From Akkermansiaceae bacterium (lineage in GTDB: Bacteria; Verrucomicrobiota; Verrucomicrobiia; Verrucomicrobiales; Akkermansiaceae), in the NCBI GenBank assembly GCA_025457805.1, contig JALOTR010000296.1, positions 1 to 5,014 of the forward strand: a stretch of DNA of 5,014 nucleotides, given 5' to 3'. Below, piece by piece: positions 1 through 5,014 of this stretch. The notes below the pieces were generated by a model, which saw only the letters and a list, made by a program, of their open reading frames with translations, did no database searches and was not told the origin of the DNA. The number at the start of each line of letters is the position of its first letter. Within the stretch, counting starts at the first letter, position 1. The translations under genes were made by a program, and so were the position numbers.

Positions 1-1
1 C

Positions 2-289
2 ACGGACGCCACCGAAGCGCAGCGTTCCAAAGTCGAAGAAGCAGCCAAAGCGGTATTATCCGCCCGCGAGCAATTCCCGGCAAGCACCCTTGCGGATCTA
101 TACGACCCCATCTCCATGCCACCCGCACTCGCCAAGGCCCACGAAGCCCTCGACCGCGCCGTGGACCGCTGCTACCGCAAAGAACCGTTCCAGACCGACC
201 GCCAGCGCGTGGAATACCTCTTTGGCCTCTACGAACAACTCACCGCCCCGCTGGCCGTGGAAAAGAAGCCGAAGAAACGGAAGGTCTAG
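2..289 (+). CDS. C-terminal end of MmeI-like class I SAM-dependent DNA methyltransferase / type IIL restriction enzyme (5' partial)
   Basis: This frame is open from the left edge to a TAG at 287-289, giving 95 residues of the C-terminus of a larger protein. The segment LADLYDPISMPPALAKAHEA, continuing LDRAVDRCYR, then a ...DRQRVEYLFGLYEQLTAPL stretch, matches the end of MmeI-type proteins. These combine an N-terminal nuclease, a gamma-class N6-adenine methyltransferase and a target-recognition domain in about 900-1,000 residues, and modify or cut DNA in a SAM-dependent way. The catalytic NPPY motif and nuclease are not in the window, so I cannot tell whether it is an active restriction enzyme or a methylase only. 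The visible part is the small helical C-terminal domain. The last residues are strongly basic (EKKPKKRKV). The gene reads toward yegP, 122 bases away, with no visible terminator between them. Family assignment is from recognised motifs and is fairly sure. Confidence 0.85.
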   Translation, partial: TDATEAQRSKVEEAAKAVLSAREQFPASTLADLYDPISMPPALAKAHEALDRAVDRCYRKEPFQTDRQRVEYLFGLYEQLTAPLAVEKKPKKRKV

Positions 290-411
290 CGTCAGCAGTT
301 GTCGTTAAAACTGAAAATTCCTGTCGTTCATCAACAAAATGAAAAACCAAAAAAACATCGGCAGGGAATCAAGAATCTACATGTTTTCCACCAAACCCAC
401 GAAATGACATC
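290..411. other. AT-richer intergenic region between the methyltransferase and yegP
   Basis: The 122 bases hold no gene that I can support. They are visibly richer in A and T than the flanking coding DNA, with A-runs near 338-356. A 7-base direct repeat, TGTCGTT, occurs at 300-306 and 322-328, 22 bases apart. A yegP promoter is expected here, but I see no good -35/-10 pair and no stem-loop followed by a T-run. Confidence 0.5.
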
Positions 412-744
412 ATGAAAGGATACTATGAAATCAAAACCGCAGCGGATGGCCGGCATCAGTTCACGCTGCATGCAGGCAATCATGAAATCATCCTGATGAG
501 CCAGCTCTATGCGGAGCGGGCCGGTGTGGAAAAAGGCATTGCCTCGGTTCAGGAACATGGACCCCATGAATCCCGTTATGAGCGCAAGCTTTCTGCCAAG
601 GGCGAGCCTTACTTTTCACTCAAATCGACTAACGGACAAATCATCGGCACCAGTGAGATGTATGGTTCCGAGGCATCCCGCGACAATGGCATCCGCTCGG
701 TGATGACCAATAGTCCTTCAACGGTGGTGAAAGAGGTTTCCTAA
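412..744 (+). CDS. yegP: YegP family protein (DUF1508), two tandem repeats
   Basis: The 110-residue protein is a complete DUF1508/YegP protein, the usual length for the two-repeat form. Repeat 1 (about residues 17-46, FTLHAGNHEIILMSQLY to KGIASV) and repeat 2 (about 68-97, FSLKSTNGQIIGTSEMYGS to NGIRSV) align along their whole length. They share the F-x-L, N-x-x-I-I, S-x-x-Y and G-I-x-S-V positions. The N-terminal GYYEIK strand is also typical. The biochemical role of the family is not well established; members are small soluble proteins, and I assign no reaction. The ATG at 412 is chosen because the nearest upstream ATG in this frame (403) is followed at once by a TGA at 409. No Shine-Dalgarno sequence is evident. 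Its TAA lies inside the CTAA shared with the convergent phosphatase gene. Family call is confident; function is open. Confidence 0.93.
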   Translation: MKGYYEIKTAADGRHQFTLHAGNHEIILMSQLYAERAGVEKGIASVQEHGPHESRYERKLSAKGEPYFSLKSTNGQIIGTSEMYGSEASRDNGIRSVMTNSPSTVVKEVS

Positions 745-2186
745 CGTTTTTTCTCGATGGCGACGAGGGTGATATCGTCCATTTGAGGTCCTTCGCCGGT
801 GAAATGGCGGAGTTCTTCTTGCATGCGGGTGAGGATGGATTCCGCGCCCAGAGGGGCGGCGAGGCGGAAGACTTCGGACATGCGTTCCATGCCGAATTCC
901 TCTTCTTCTGAATCCACCGCCTCGCGCACTCCATCGGTATAAAACAGCACGCAATCGCCGGCGAAAAGTTCGATTTCCTGATCCTTGGTCACGCGTTCGA
1001 AGACGGTGCCGCCATCGACACCCAGCGCGAGGCCGGGCGAGCGGAGCAGCTCCACTTTTCCAGTCTCCTTGCGAAACAGCAGCGCGGGATCATGTCCGGC
1101 GCGGGACAGCACGAGCTTGCCGGTGGTTTCATCGAGAATGCCATAGGCCATGCTGATGAACATGTCCTCGCGGATGTCTGGAAACAACTGGCGGTTCACG
1201 GCAGCGAGCACCTCGGAAGGTGAGGTGCGGCCAGGGGCGACGGATCGCAGGGCGCTGCGGCACATGGCCATCAGGAGCCCCGCCGGCACGCCTTTTCCGG
1301 ATACATCGGCGATGGCGATGCCGAATTTGTGAGAACCGAGTTCGAGATAATCATAATAATCCCCGCTGATGATGCGGGCGGGGAGATTGGTGCCACTGAT
1401 GCGGAAACCGGCGATGACCGGATCATTTTGCGGCAGCAGGATGCTTTGCACCTCGCGGGCGTTCTGCAGCTCGTTTTCCATGGCCCGTTTTTCATGGGCC
1501 TCGCGGTGGATGCGGGCATTGCCGATGGCGAAGGAGGACTGCTCCGCAGCGGAGCGGAAGACGGCGAAGTCGTTTGCGGAAAATCCGCCATCCGAGTGGC
1601 GGCGCGCGACCACCAGCACGCCCAGATCCTTGCCCGCATGGCGGAGCGGGGATAGCAGGGCATCCACATCGTCGGTATAACGGGTGAAGGCATCGCGGAA
1701 GGAGGGGTGGTTCTTCACATCCTCCACATGGATCGGCTCACCCACCGCGAGGCAATAGCCGAGAATCCCCTCGTCCACCGCCACGCGGGAAAGACGAATG
1801 TGGCTTTCGAGGGCGCGTGGATCACGCTCGGCCTTCTTGCGGACTTCCACCGGGATGCCAATGAGCGGCGGGCAATCTTCCGAAATGTAAGAAGGCAGCA
1901 GGAAGGTGCTGCCTGGAGCGAGGAAATACACCGCGCCGCCGCGGGCATTTACCACCTTGTCGATGCCATCGACGATGATGCGGGAAAGCACCGAAGGCGA
2001 AGGTTCGTTTTCGATGGCGAGACCGAGGTCATGGAGAAAGGAAAACATCCGTTGTTCCTCGCATTCCATATCGCGGAACCGCTTGCGGATCGAACGGTTC
2101 CTCTTGCGCTGGTTGCGCAGGGCGAGCAGCAGGACAATGAGAACGACGGCGCAGACAATCAGCGCGATGATCAAGGAGTCCTGCAT
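741..2186 (-). CDS. Membrane-anchored GAF-domain SpoIIE/RsbU-type PP2C serine phosphatase
   Basis: This 481-residue protein is a sensor phosphatase of the SpoIIE/RsbU class. Residues 5-23 form one hydrophobic membrane segment, followed by a basic stop (RNQRKRNRSIRKR) that places the rest in the cytoplasm. Residues about 45-225 read as a GAF sensor domain (VNARGGAVYFL; GILGYCLAVGEPIHVEDV; LLSPLRHAGKDLGVLVV). A helical linker (225-250, ending NAREVQSILLPQ) leads into the PP2C catalytic domain. Metal-binding and core motifs are intact: SGDYYD (D276), ADVSGKG (D294), AGHDPALL (363-370), FYTDGV (D418) and DDITLVAI (D470, D471). The expected reaction is Mn/Mg-dependent removal of phosphate from serine on a STAS antagonist, and such a gene lies 46 bases upstream on the same strand. 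The GAF ligand cannot be read from sequence. ATG 2186 is the first good start after an in-frame TGA; its ribosome site is weak. Confidence 0.94.
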   Translation of the reverse strand: MQDSLIIALIVCAVVLIVLLLALRNQRKRNRSIRKRFRDMECEEQRMFSFLHDLGLAIENEPSPSVLSRIIVDGIDKVVNARGGAVYFLAPGSTFLLPSYISEDCPPLIGIPVEVRKKAERDPRALESHIRLSRVAVDEGILGYCLAVGEPIHVEDVKNHPSFRDAFTRYTDDVDALLSPLRHAGKDLGVLVVARRHSDGGFSANDFAVFRSAAEQSSFAIGNARIHREAHEKRAMENELQNAREVQSILLPQNDPVIAGFRISGTNLPARIISGDYYDYLELGSHKFGIAIADVSGKGVPAGLLMAMCRSALRSVAPGRTSPSEVLAAVNRQLFPDIREDMFISMAYGILDETTGKLVLSRAGHDPALLFRKETGKVELLRSPGLALGVDGGTVFERVTKDQEIELFAGDCVLFYTDGVREAVDSEEEEFGMERMSEVFRLAAPLGAESILTRMQEELRHFTGEGPQMDDITLVAIEKKR

Positions 2187-2232
2187 TATGGCGGCATCAA
2201 CATTTCAGCAACATGCACGCCCACTTCTAACC

Positions 2233-2796
2233 TCAATCCTTGCCGGGTGCCAGCTTCTCTTTCTCCGAGATCTCGTTTTCCAACAGATTCACCACTCCGG
2301 AAAACTCGCTGGCGTTCTTATCATTCATATCCGAAAGCGTTTGATGGGCTTCCAGCACATGACGTGCGCGCTGGACCCCGCCGAGCTTGCCGGCGCCTTG
2401 GGGCGGCTGGAGTCCCGGGCGGATGGCATCCAAGCGCCCGCGCCACGTCGCTTCCGGAGGATCGATTTCCATCAGGAAATCCAGGCCCAGATCTTCGAGC
2501 GAACGCCGGTTGCGCTCGCCCGGTTCCGCCACTTGCAGGCCGCCCTCACCGCTGGACATGAGCCGTGTGGCGATGCCGGCCAGCGTGCCCATGAAGGTGG
2601 AATCCATGCCCGAGCATTGTTGAAGATCCACCACGATGTGGCTCTCACCGGAGGCGATGCGCTCATCGGCAAAGGTCTTGATCACAGGGCTGTTCATGAA
2701 CGAGCCCTTGCCTTCGCAGCGGATCCAACTGAATCCTTCAAAAATTCCGACGAGAATGGGGTGATCAGGGGTCACAGGAATAAAGCCTTCGGTCAC
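2233..2796 (-). CDS. STAS-domain anti-sigma-factor antagonist with C-terminal helical extension
   Basis: This 187-residue protein has a STAS domain at about residues 13-112. The signature IVVDLQQCSGMDSTFMGTLA (54-73) aligns with the SpoIIAA/RsbV phosphorylation loop, which makes Ser66 (in MDST) the likely phosphoserine. In such partner switches a kinase phosphorylates this serine, a SpoIIE-type phosphatase removes it, and only the bare form captures the anti-sigma factor. The phosphatase gene directly downstream fits that role. The protein is longer than classic antagonists (about 110 residues). Residues 113-140 form a Pro/Gly-rich linker and 141-181 a predicted charged helix (VQRARHVLEAHQTLSDMNDK onward). 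The start is GTG at 2796; there is an in-frame TGA upstream at about 2839, no in-frame ATG or TTG between, and no clear Shine-Dalgarno sequence. No HATPase_c kinase is seen here, so the target is unknown and need not be a sigma-factor pathway. Confidence 0.88.
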   Translation of the reverse strand: MTEGFIPVTPDHPILVGIFEGFSWIRCEGKGSFMNSPVIKTFADERIASGESHIVVDLQQCSGMDSTFMGTLAGIATRLMSSGEGGLQVAEPGERNRRSLEDLGLDFLMEIDPPEATWRGRLDAIRPGLQPPQGAGKLGGVQRARHVLEAHQTLSDMNDKNASEFSGVVNLLENEISEKEKLAPGKD

Positions 2797-2869
2797 ACGG
2801 GCCGACGGTTGGGACCCTAAAATGCCAAGCGGCGCAGGTCAACCATCCATCTTGAAAAAGCCTGCGCGC
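2797..2869. other. Intergenic spacer with imperfect inverted repeat
   Basis: The 73 bases separate the lipoprotein stop from the STAS start. A 7-base inverted repeat, GCGCAGG at 2832-2838 and CCTGCGC at 2861-2867, encloses 22 bases. A shorter inner match (TCAA 2839-2842 with TTGA 2852-2855) could extend the stem with a bulge. On the - strand it is followed by a short T-run (CATTTTA), so it might weaken or end transcription from the lipoprotein. It is not a classic intrinsic terminator, because the stem is interrupted and the T-run is distant. Whether lipoprotein and STAS share a transcript is therefore unsettled. Confidence 0.25.
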
Positions 2870-3340
2870 TTATTGCCATAGATAGGATCGCTTGGATGCA
2901 ATTTCACGACCTCCGCGGGTAACGGTGGCTTTCCAGGCGAGGACTTTGCCATTCTTGAAATAATCCTCGCCGATCACTGCAAAGTCCGCGGTTCCCCCAG
3001 TTGCTGTCGAGGGGAAACTCCGCGTCATGCGTTTCACACGGCTGGCGCTGGCTCCTTGTTGATAGAGAAATGTCACTTCCACCGGTCCCTTGCCCAAGCC
3101 GGCCGGATCATGCCAGATCAAGGTATAATATTGGCCGAGGCGTTGGCGGCGTTCCTCCATGCTGACGGCCCCGCGCAGTCGGCGGCTTTTTTCCATCGAG
3201 GTCATGGGTTCATCGCCGCTGTTGCGTTCCTGATCGCGAAGCAGGAATTGTTTGACCACCAAGGGTTCCGGCGGGCCGGCGCAGGCTCCGAGGAACAGCG
3301 CTGCCAGAAGGCTGGAGAGGATTTTCACAGGGCGATTCAA
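2870..3340 (-). CDS. Small predicted lipoprotein of unknown function
   Basis: The 156-residue product carries a lipoprotein signal peptide: basic N-terminus (NRPVK), hydrophobic core (ILSSLLAALF) and lipobox LGAC with the acceptor cysteine at residue 20. The mature part is thus predicted to be lipid-anchored in an envelope membrane. Residues about 25-65 are charged and probably helical (MEKSRRLRGAVSMEERRQRL). The remainder (GQYYTLIWHDPAG to the C-terminal RSYLWQ) alternates like a compact beta domain (PVEVTFLYQQ, KVLAWKATV). I do not recognise a named domain, though similar small proteins seem familiar from Verrucomicrobia. The start is uncertain: TTG at 3340 gives 156 residues, while an in-frame GTG at 3328 gives 152 with the equally good signal MKILSSLLAALFLGAC. 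Neither has a well-placed Shine-Dalgarno sequence. It lies upstream of, and co-directional with, the STAS and phosphatase genes, and divergent from phoH. Confidence 0.8.
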   Translation of the reverse strand: MNRPVKILSSLLAALFLGACAGPPEPLVVKQFLLRDQERNSGDEPMTSMEKSRRLRGAVSMEERRQRLGQYYTLIWHDPAGLGKGPVEVTFLYQQGASASRVKRMTRSFPSTATGGTADFAVIGEDYFKNGKVLAWKATVTRGGREIASKRSYLWQ

Positions 3341-3356
3341 CCAGCGTGCGGCCCTG
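3328..3356. repeat. Inverted repeat at the lipoprotein start codon
   Basis: CAGGGC at 3328-3333 pairs with GCCCTG at 3351-3356, with 17 bases between. In addition GATTCAA is repeated directly at 3334-3340 and 3356-3362, 22 bases apart. On the - strand the TTG candidate start (3340) falls in the loop and the GTG candidate (3328) abuts the stem. It could act on translation or as an operator, or could be chance; nothing else supports a function. Confidence 0.25.
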
Positions 3357-3425
3357 ATTCAAGAAACATCCCTCCGCCCATGCCTTTTCCCCTTCCCGCA
3401 ATGGCGAATGAGGCTTAAGCTCGCG

Positions 3426-4394
3426 ATGATGAACCCAGCCGCCCCGGTGGAAACCAAACTTGAATTCGACACTCCCCAGTTCCTTCATGCCCTATTTGCC
3501 AACAACCCGAAAAACCTCGCTTACCTCGAAGCGCAGACGGGAGTGAAGGCGGTCACCCGCGATGGCTGGATCTTGCTCAGCGGCGAGCGCCATGCGGTGG
3601 ATCGCGCCAAGGCGGTGTTTGTTGATCTTGAAAATGCCCAACGCAAGGGCGGCCGCATCGAGTCCCGCGATTTCCGCCTGGCGGTGGATGTGGCGACGGG
3701 CGATGGCAGTGTGAATGTGGGCGATCTAACAGGTGTGAAACTGGTGGGTTCGCGCGGTCGCAAGCCGGTCATCCCGAAAACTCCGGCGCAGCTTGAATAC
3801 ATCCGCGCCATCGAGACCAACGACATCGTTTTCGGCCTCGGCCCGGCAGGCACCGGAAAAACCTATCTCGCCATGGCCATGGCGCTCACCCTGCTCAAGC
3901 GCCGCGTCATGCAGCGCATCATCCTCACCCGCCCGGCGGTGGAGGCAGGCGAGGCGCTGGGATTCCTGCCCGGCGATCTGCGCGAGAAGGTAGCGCCTTA
4001 TTTGCGGCCGCTTTACGATGCCATCCACGACATGCTCGATCCCGAGGAAGGCCAGCGTTATTTGGAGGAAGGCACCATCGAAATCGCCCCGCTGGCCTTC
4101 ATGCGCGGCCGGACTTTGTCGCGCTCGTTTGTGATCCTCGATGAGGCGCAAAACACCACCCGCGAGCAAATGTTCATGGCACTCACCCGCTTGGGCGATG
4201 AGTCGCGAATGGTCGTCACCGGCGACAGTTCACAGGTGGACCTCAAACCGGGAGTGCGTTCCGGTCTGGCGGAAGCCGAGCACGCGCTGGTCGGCGTGGA
4301 GGGCATCGCTTTTCAACGGTTTTCCCAAGCCGATATCATCCGCCACCCGGTGGTGGGCCGCATCGTGGAAGCCTACGAAAAATATCGTCAGTAA
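3426..4394 (+). CDS. phoH: PhoH family P-loop NTPase (PhoH/YbeZ-like)
   Basis: From ATG 3426 the protein has 322 residues, the normal size for YbeZ-like PhoH proteins. Residues about 10-105 are the N-terminal domain of this subgroup (KLEFDTPQFLHALFANNPKN; GVKAVTRDGWILLSGE). The PhoH ATPase domain follows: Walker A GPAGTGKT (139-146, Lys145), TRPAVEAGEALGFLPGD (168-184), Walker B VILDEAQN (236-243, Asp239/Glu240) and the sensor-like VVTGDSSQVDL (263-273). All key residues are present, so an active cytoplasmic ATPase is expected. Family members are linked to phosphate starvation and to RNA/ribosome metabolism with the endonuclease YbeY; that is family knowledge, not visible here. No ybeY follows, and the next gene is convergent. 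Start choice: ATGs at 3408, 3426 and 3429 are all in frame; a GAGG at 3410-3413 weakly favours 3426 or 3429, and homologous sequence begins near residue 10. Confidence 0.94.
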   Translation: MMNPAAPVETKLEFDTPQFLHALFANNPKNLAYLEAQTGVKAVTRDGWILLSGERHAVDRAKAVFVDLENAQRKGGRIESRDFRLAVDVATGDGSVNVGDLTGVKLVGSRGRKPVIPKTPAQLEYIRAIETNDIVFGLGPAGTGKTYLAMAMALTLLKRRVMQRIILTRPAVEAGEALGFLPGDLREKVAPYLRPLYDAIHDMLDPEEGQRYLEEGTIEIAPLAFMRGRTLSRSFVILDEAQNTTREQMFMALTRLGDESRMVVTGDSSQVDLKPGVRSGLAEAEHALVGVEGIAFQRFSQADIIRHPVVGRIVEAYEKYRQ

Positions 4395-4424
4395 GCCAAG
4401 CCCCCGATCTGCGGGCGCTCGGAT

Positions 4425-5014
4425 TTATTCCTCCAGCTTGGGCGTTTCCGCTTCTTCCTTCGGTTTCTCCTCGGCTGCGGGTTTTTCCGCGGCTGCTTTG
4501 AGGTCCTCGTCGTTGGGCGGCAAGGGGGCAGGTTCGGTGGCAGGTGCCGGGGTCGCCGGAGTGACCGGTTGCTCGGGAGCTGTGAAATTGTCACCCAGCG
4601 GCGTCACAGGAGGGATCGGATTGCCGGTGGAAGGTGCTTCGGGATCGATCACCGTGGGAATGGCCCCATCCGGCGGAAGTCCCGTGGGATCGAGCGGCGG
4701 CAGGGGTTCGCTGAAATTTCCGACTGGCGGATAAACCTGATACTCCCCCGGATTCATTCCGGCGGGCACGCCTGCAACGGCATTGGGATCCTCCACCATG
4801 ATGGCGGGGACGAATCCGACCTCGCCGCTGTCGAGCTCCACCCTCACATAAGTGTCGGTGGTGGAAATCACCTTCATCGAAGTGCCGCGGGTGAGCAGTT
4901 TGTCCGCATCCACATCGCCCTTCGGCCGCTTCAGGAAGAAGGTCGTGTTGTCCATGATGGTCCGCACGAACTGACCTGCCTTGAAACTCGGACCCTGCGG
5001 GGTGCTGGGGGCGG
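4425..5014 (-). CDS. SH3-like domain protein with Pro/Ala/Glu-rich C-terminal tail (5' partial)
   Basis: The frame is open from the right edge to a TAA at 4425-4427, leaving 195 visible residues. A GTG at 4967 could be read as a start, but codons upstream of it stay open to the edge and encode sequence that fits the domain (PSFKAGQFVRTIMDNTTFFL), so it is probably an internal valine and the true start is off the window. Visible residues about 8-62 resemble a bacterial SH3-like domain (TTFFLKRPKGDVDADKLL; MKVISTTDTYVRVELDSGEV; GFVPAIMV). Such domains often occur in envelope proteins and bind peptides or glycan. The remaining 130 or so residues are low complexity: first Pro/Gly-rich (VYPPVGNFSEPLPPLDPTGL), then Pro/Ala/Thr, then an acidic Glu/Lys/Ala tail ending in PKLEE. 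This tail is likely disordered. Function is unknown. It converges on phoH with 30 bases between the stops. Confidence 0.82.
   Translation of the reverse strand, partial: APSTPQGPSFKAGQFVRTIMDNTTFFLKRPKGDVDADKLLTRGTSMKVISTTDTYVRVELDSGEVGFVPAIMVEDPNAVAGVPAGMNPGEYQVYPPVGNFSEPLPPLDPTGLPPDGAIPTVIDPEAPSTGNPIPPVTPLGDNFTAPEQPVTPATPAPATEPAPLPPNDEDLKAAAEKPAAEEKPKEEAETPKLEE

Noticed and set aside
90..308. 72-codon + strand frame at the left edge
   Set aside because: It overlaps the MmeI-like C-terminal frame in a different register; the latter has clear family motifs, this one has none.
1707..2820. Long open frames on the + strand opposite the phosphatase and STAS genes (about 284 and 304 codons)
   Set aside because: They lie antisense to two well-recognised genes, their translations show no domain and are rich in Arg, Ala and His as expected for reverse frames in GC-rich DNA. 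They are shadows.
3726..4169. 147-codon open frame on the - strand inside phoH
   Set aside because: It is the reverse frame of the conserved PhoH ATPase domain and has no recognisable features of its own.
4395..4424. Possible bidirectional terminator between phoH and the SH3-like gene
   Set aside because: Only a 4-base stem (GCCC 4400-4403 with GGGC 4413-4416) and an alternative 4-base stem (CCGA/TCGG) are visible, followed by ATTTATT. This is too weak to call.
4141..4734. 197-codon + strand frame rich in Ser and Gly, reading from the end of phoH into the SH3-like gene region
   Set aside because: The Ser/Gly-rich part is the complement of the Pro/Ala/Glu-coding tail of the - strand gene; the first part is an out-of-frame reading of phoH.
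4965..4967. GTG as the start of the SH3-like gene
   Set aside because: The same frame stays open to position 5014 and encodes residues that fit the start of the domain, so the gene more likely begins outside the window.

Overview
The window looks like ordinary chromosomal DNA from a GC-rich bacterium. The best guess is a member of the Verrucomicrobiota (Luteolibacter- or Haloferula-like). This rests on the mix of protein types (small lipoprotein of the type ending in LWQ, STAS protein with a long helical tail, SH3-like protein with a Pro/Ala/Glu tail, PhoH variant), on coding style, and on start sites that mostly lack a clear Shine-Dalgarno sequence. No 16S or other taxonomic marker is present, so this is an inference from memory of such proteins and not a measurement.

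Layout, left to right. (1) Positions 2-289, + strand: the C-terminal end of a large MmeI-like (type IIL / IIG) restriction-modification protein; the rest lies off the left edge. (2) Positions 290-411: an AT-richer intergenic stretch. (3) Positions 412-744, + strand: a YegP/DUF1508 protein made of two tandem repeats. (4) Positions 3340 down to 741, - strand: three co-directional genes, a small lipoprotein, a STAS-domain anti-sigma-factor antagonist and a membrane-anchored GAF-SpoIIE (PP2C) phosphatase. The phosphatase and yegP run tail to tail and share four bases at their stop codons. (5) Positions 3426-4394, + strand: a PhoH/YbeZ-like P-loop NTPase, divergent from the lipoprotein. (6) Positions 4425-5014, - strand: an SH3-like-domain protein with a low-complexity acidic/proline tail. 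It is convergent with phoH and runs off the right edge.

The only genes with an evident functional link are the STAS protein and the SpoIIE-type phosphatase. Together they form the antagonist and phosphatase half of a partner-switching signalling system: the phosphatase would remove phosphate from the STAS serine, letting it bind an anti-sigma kinase or another target. No HATPase_c kinase or sigma factor lies within the window, so the output is unknown. The lipoprotein may be co-transcribed with them. The restriction-modification remnant, yegP, phoH and the SH3-like gene appear to be separate transcription units.

I found no rRNA, tRNA, CRISPR array, insertion sequence, attachment site or convincing terminator. 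I did not find a clearly novel system; the findings are modest leads, ranked accordingly.
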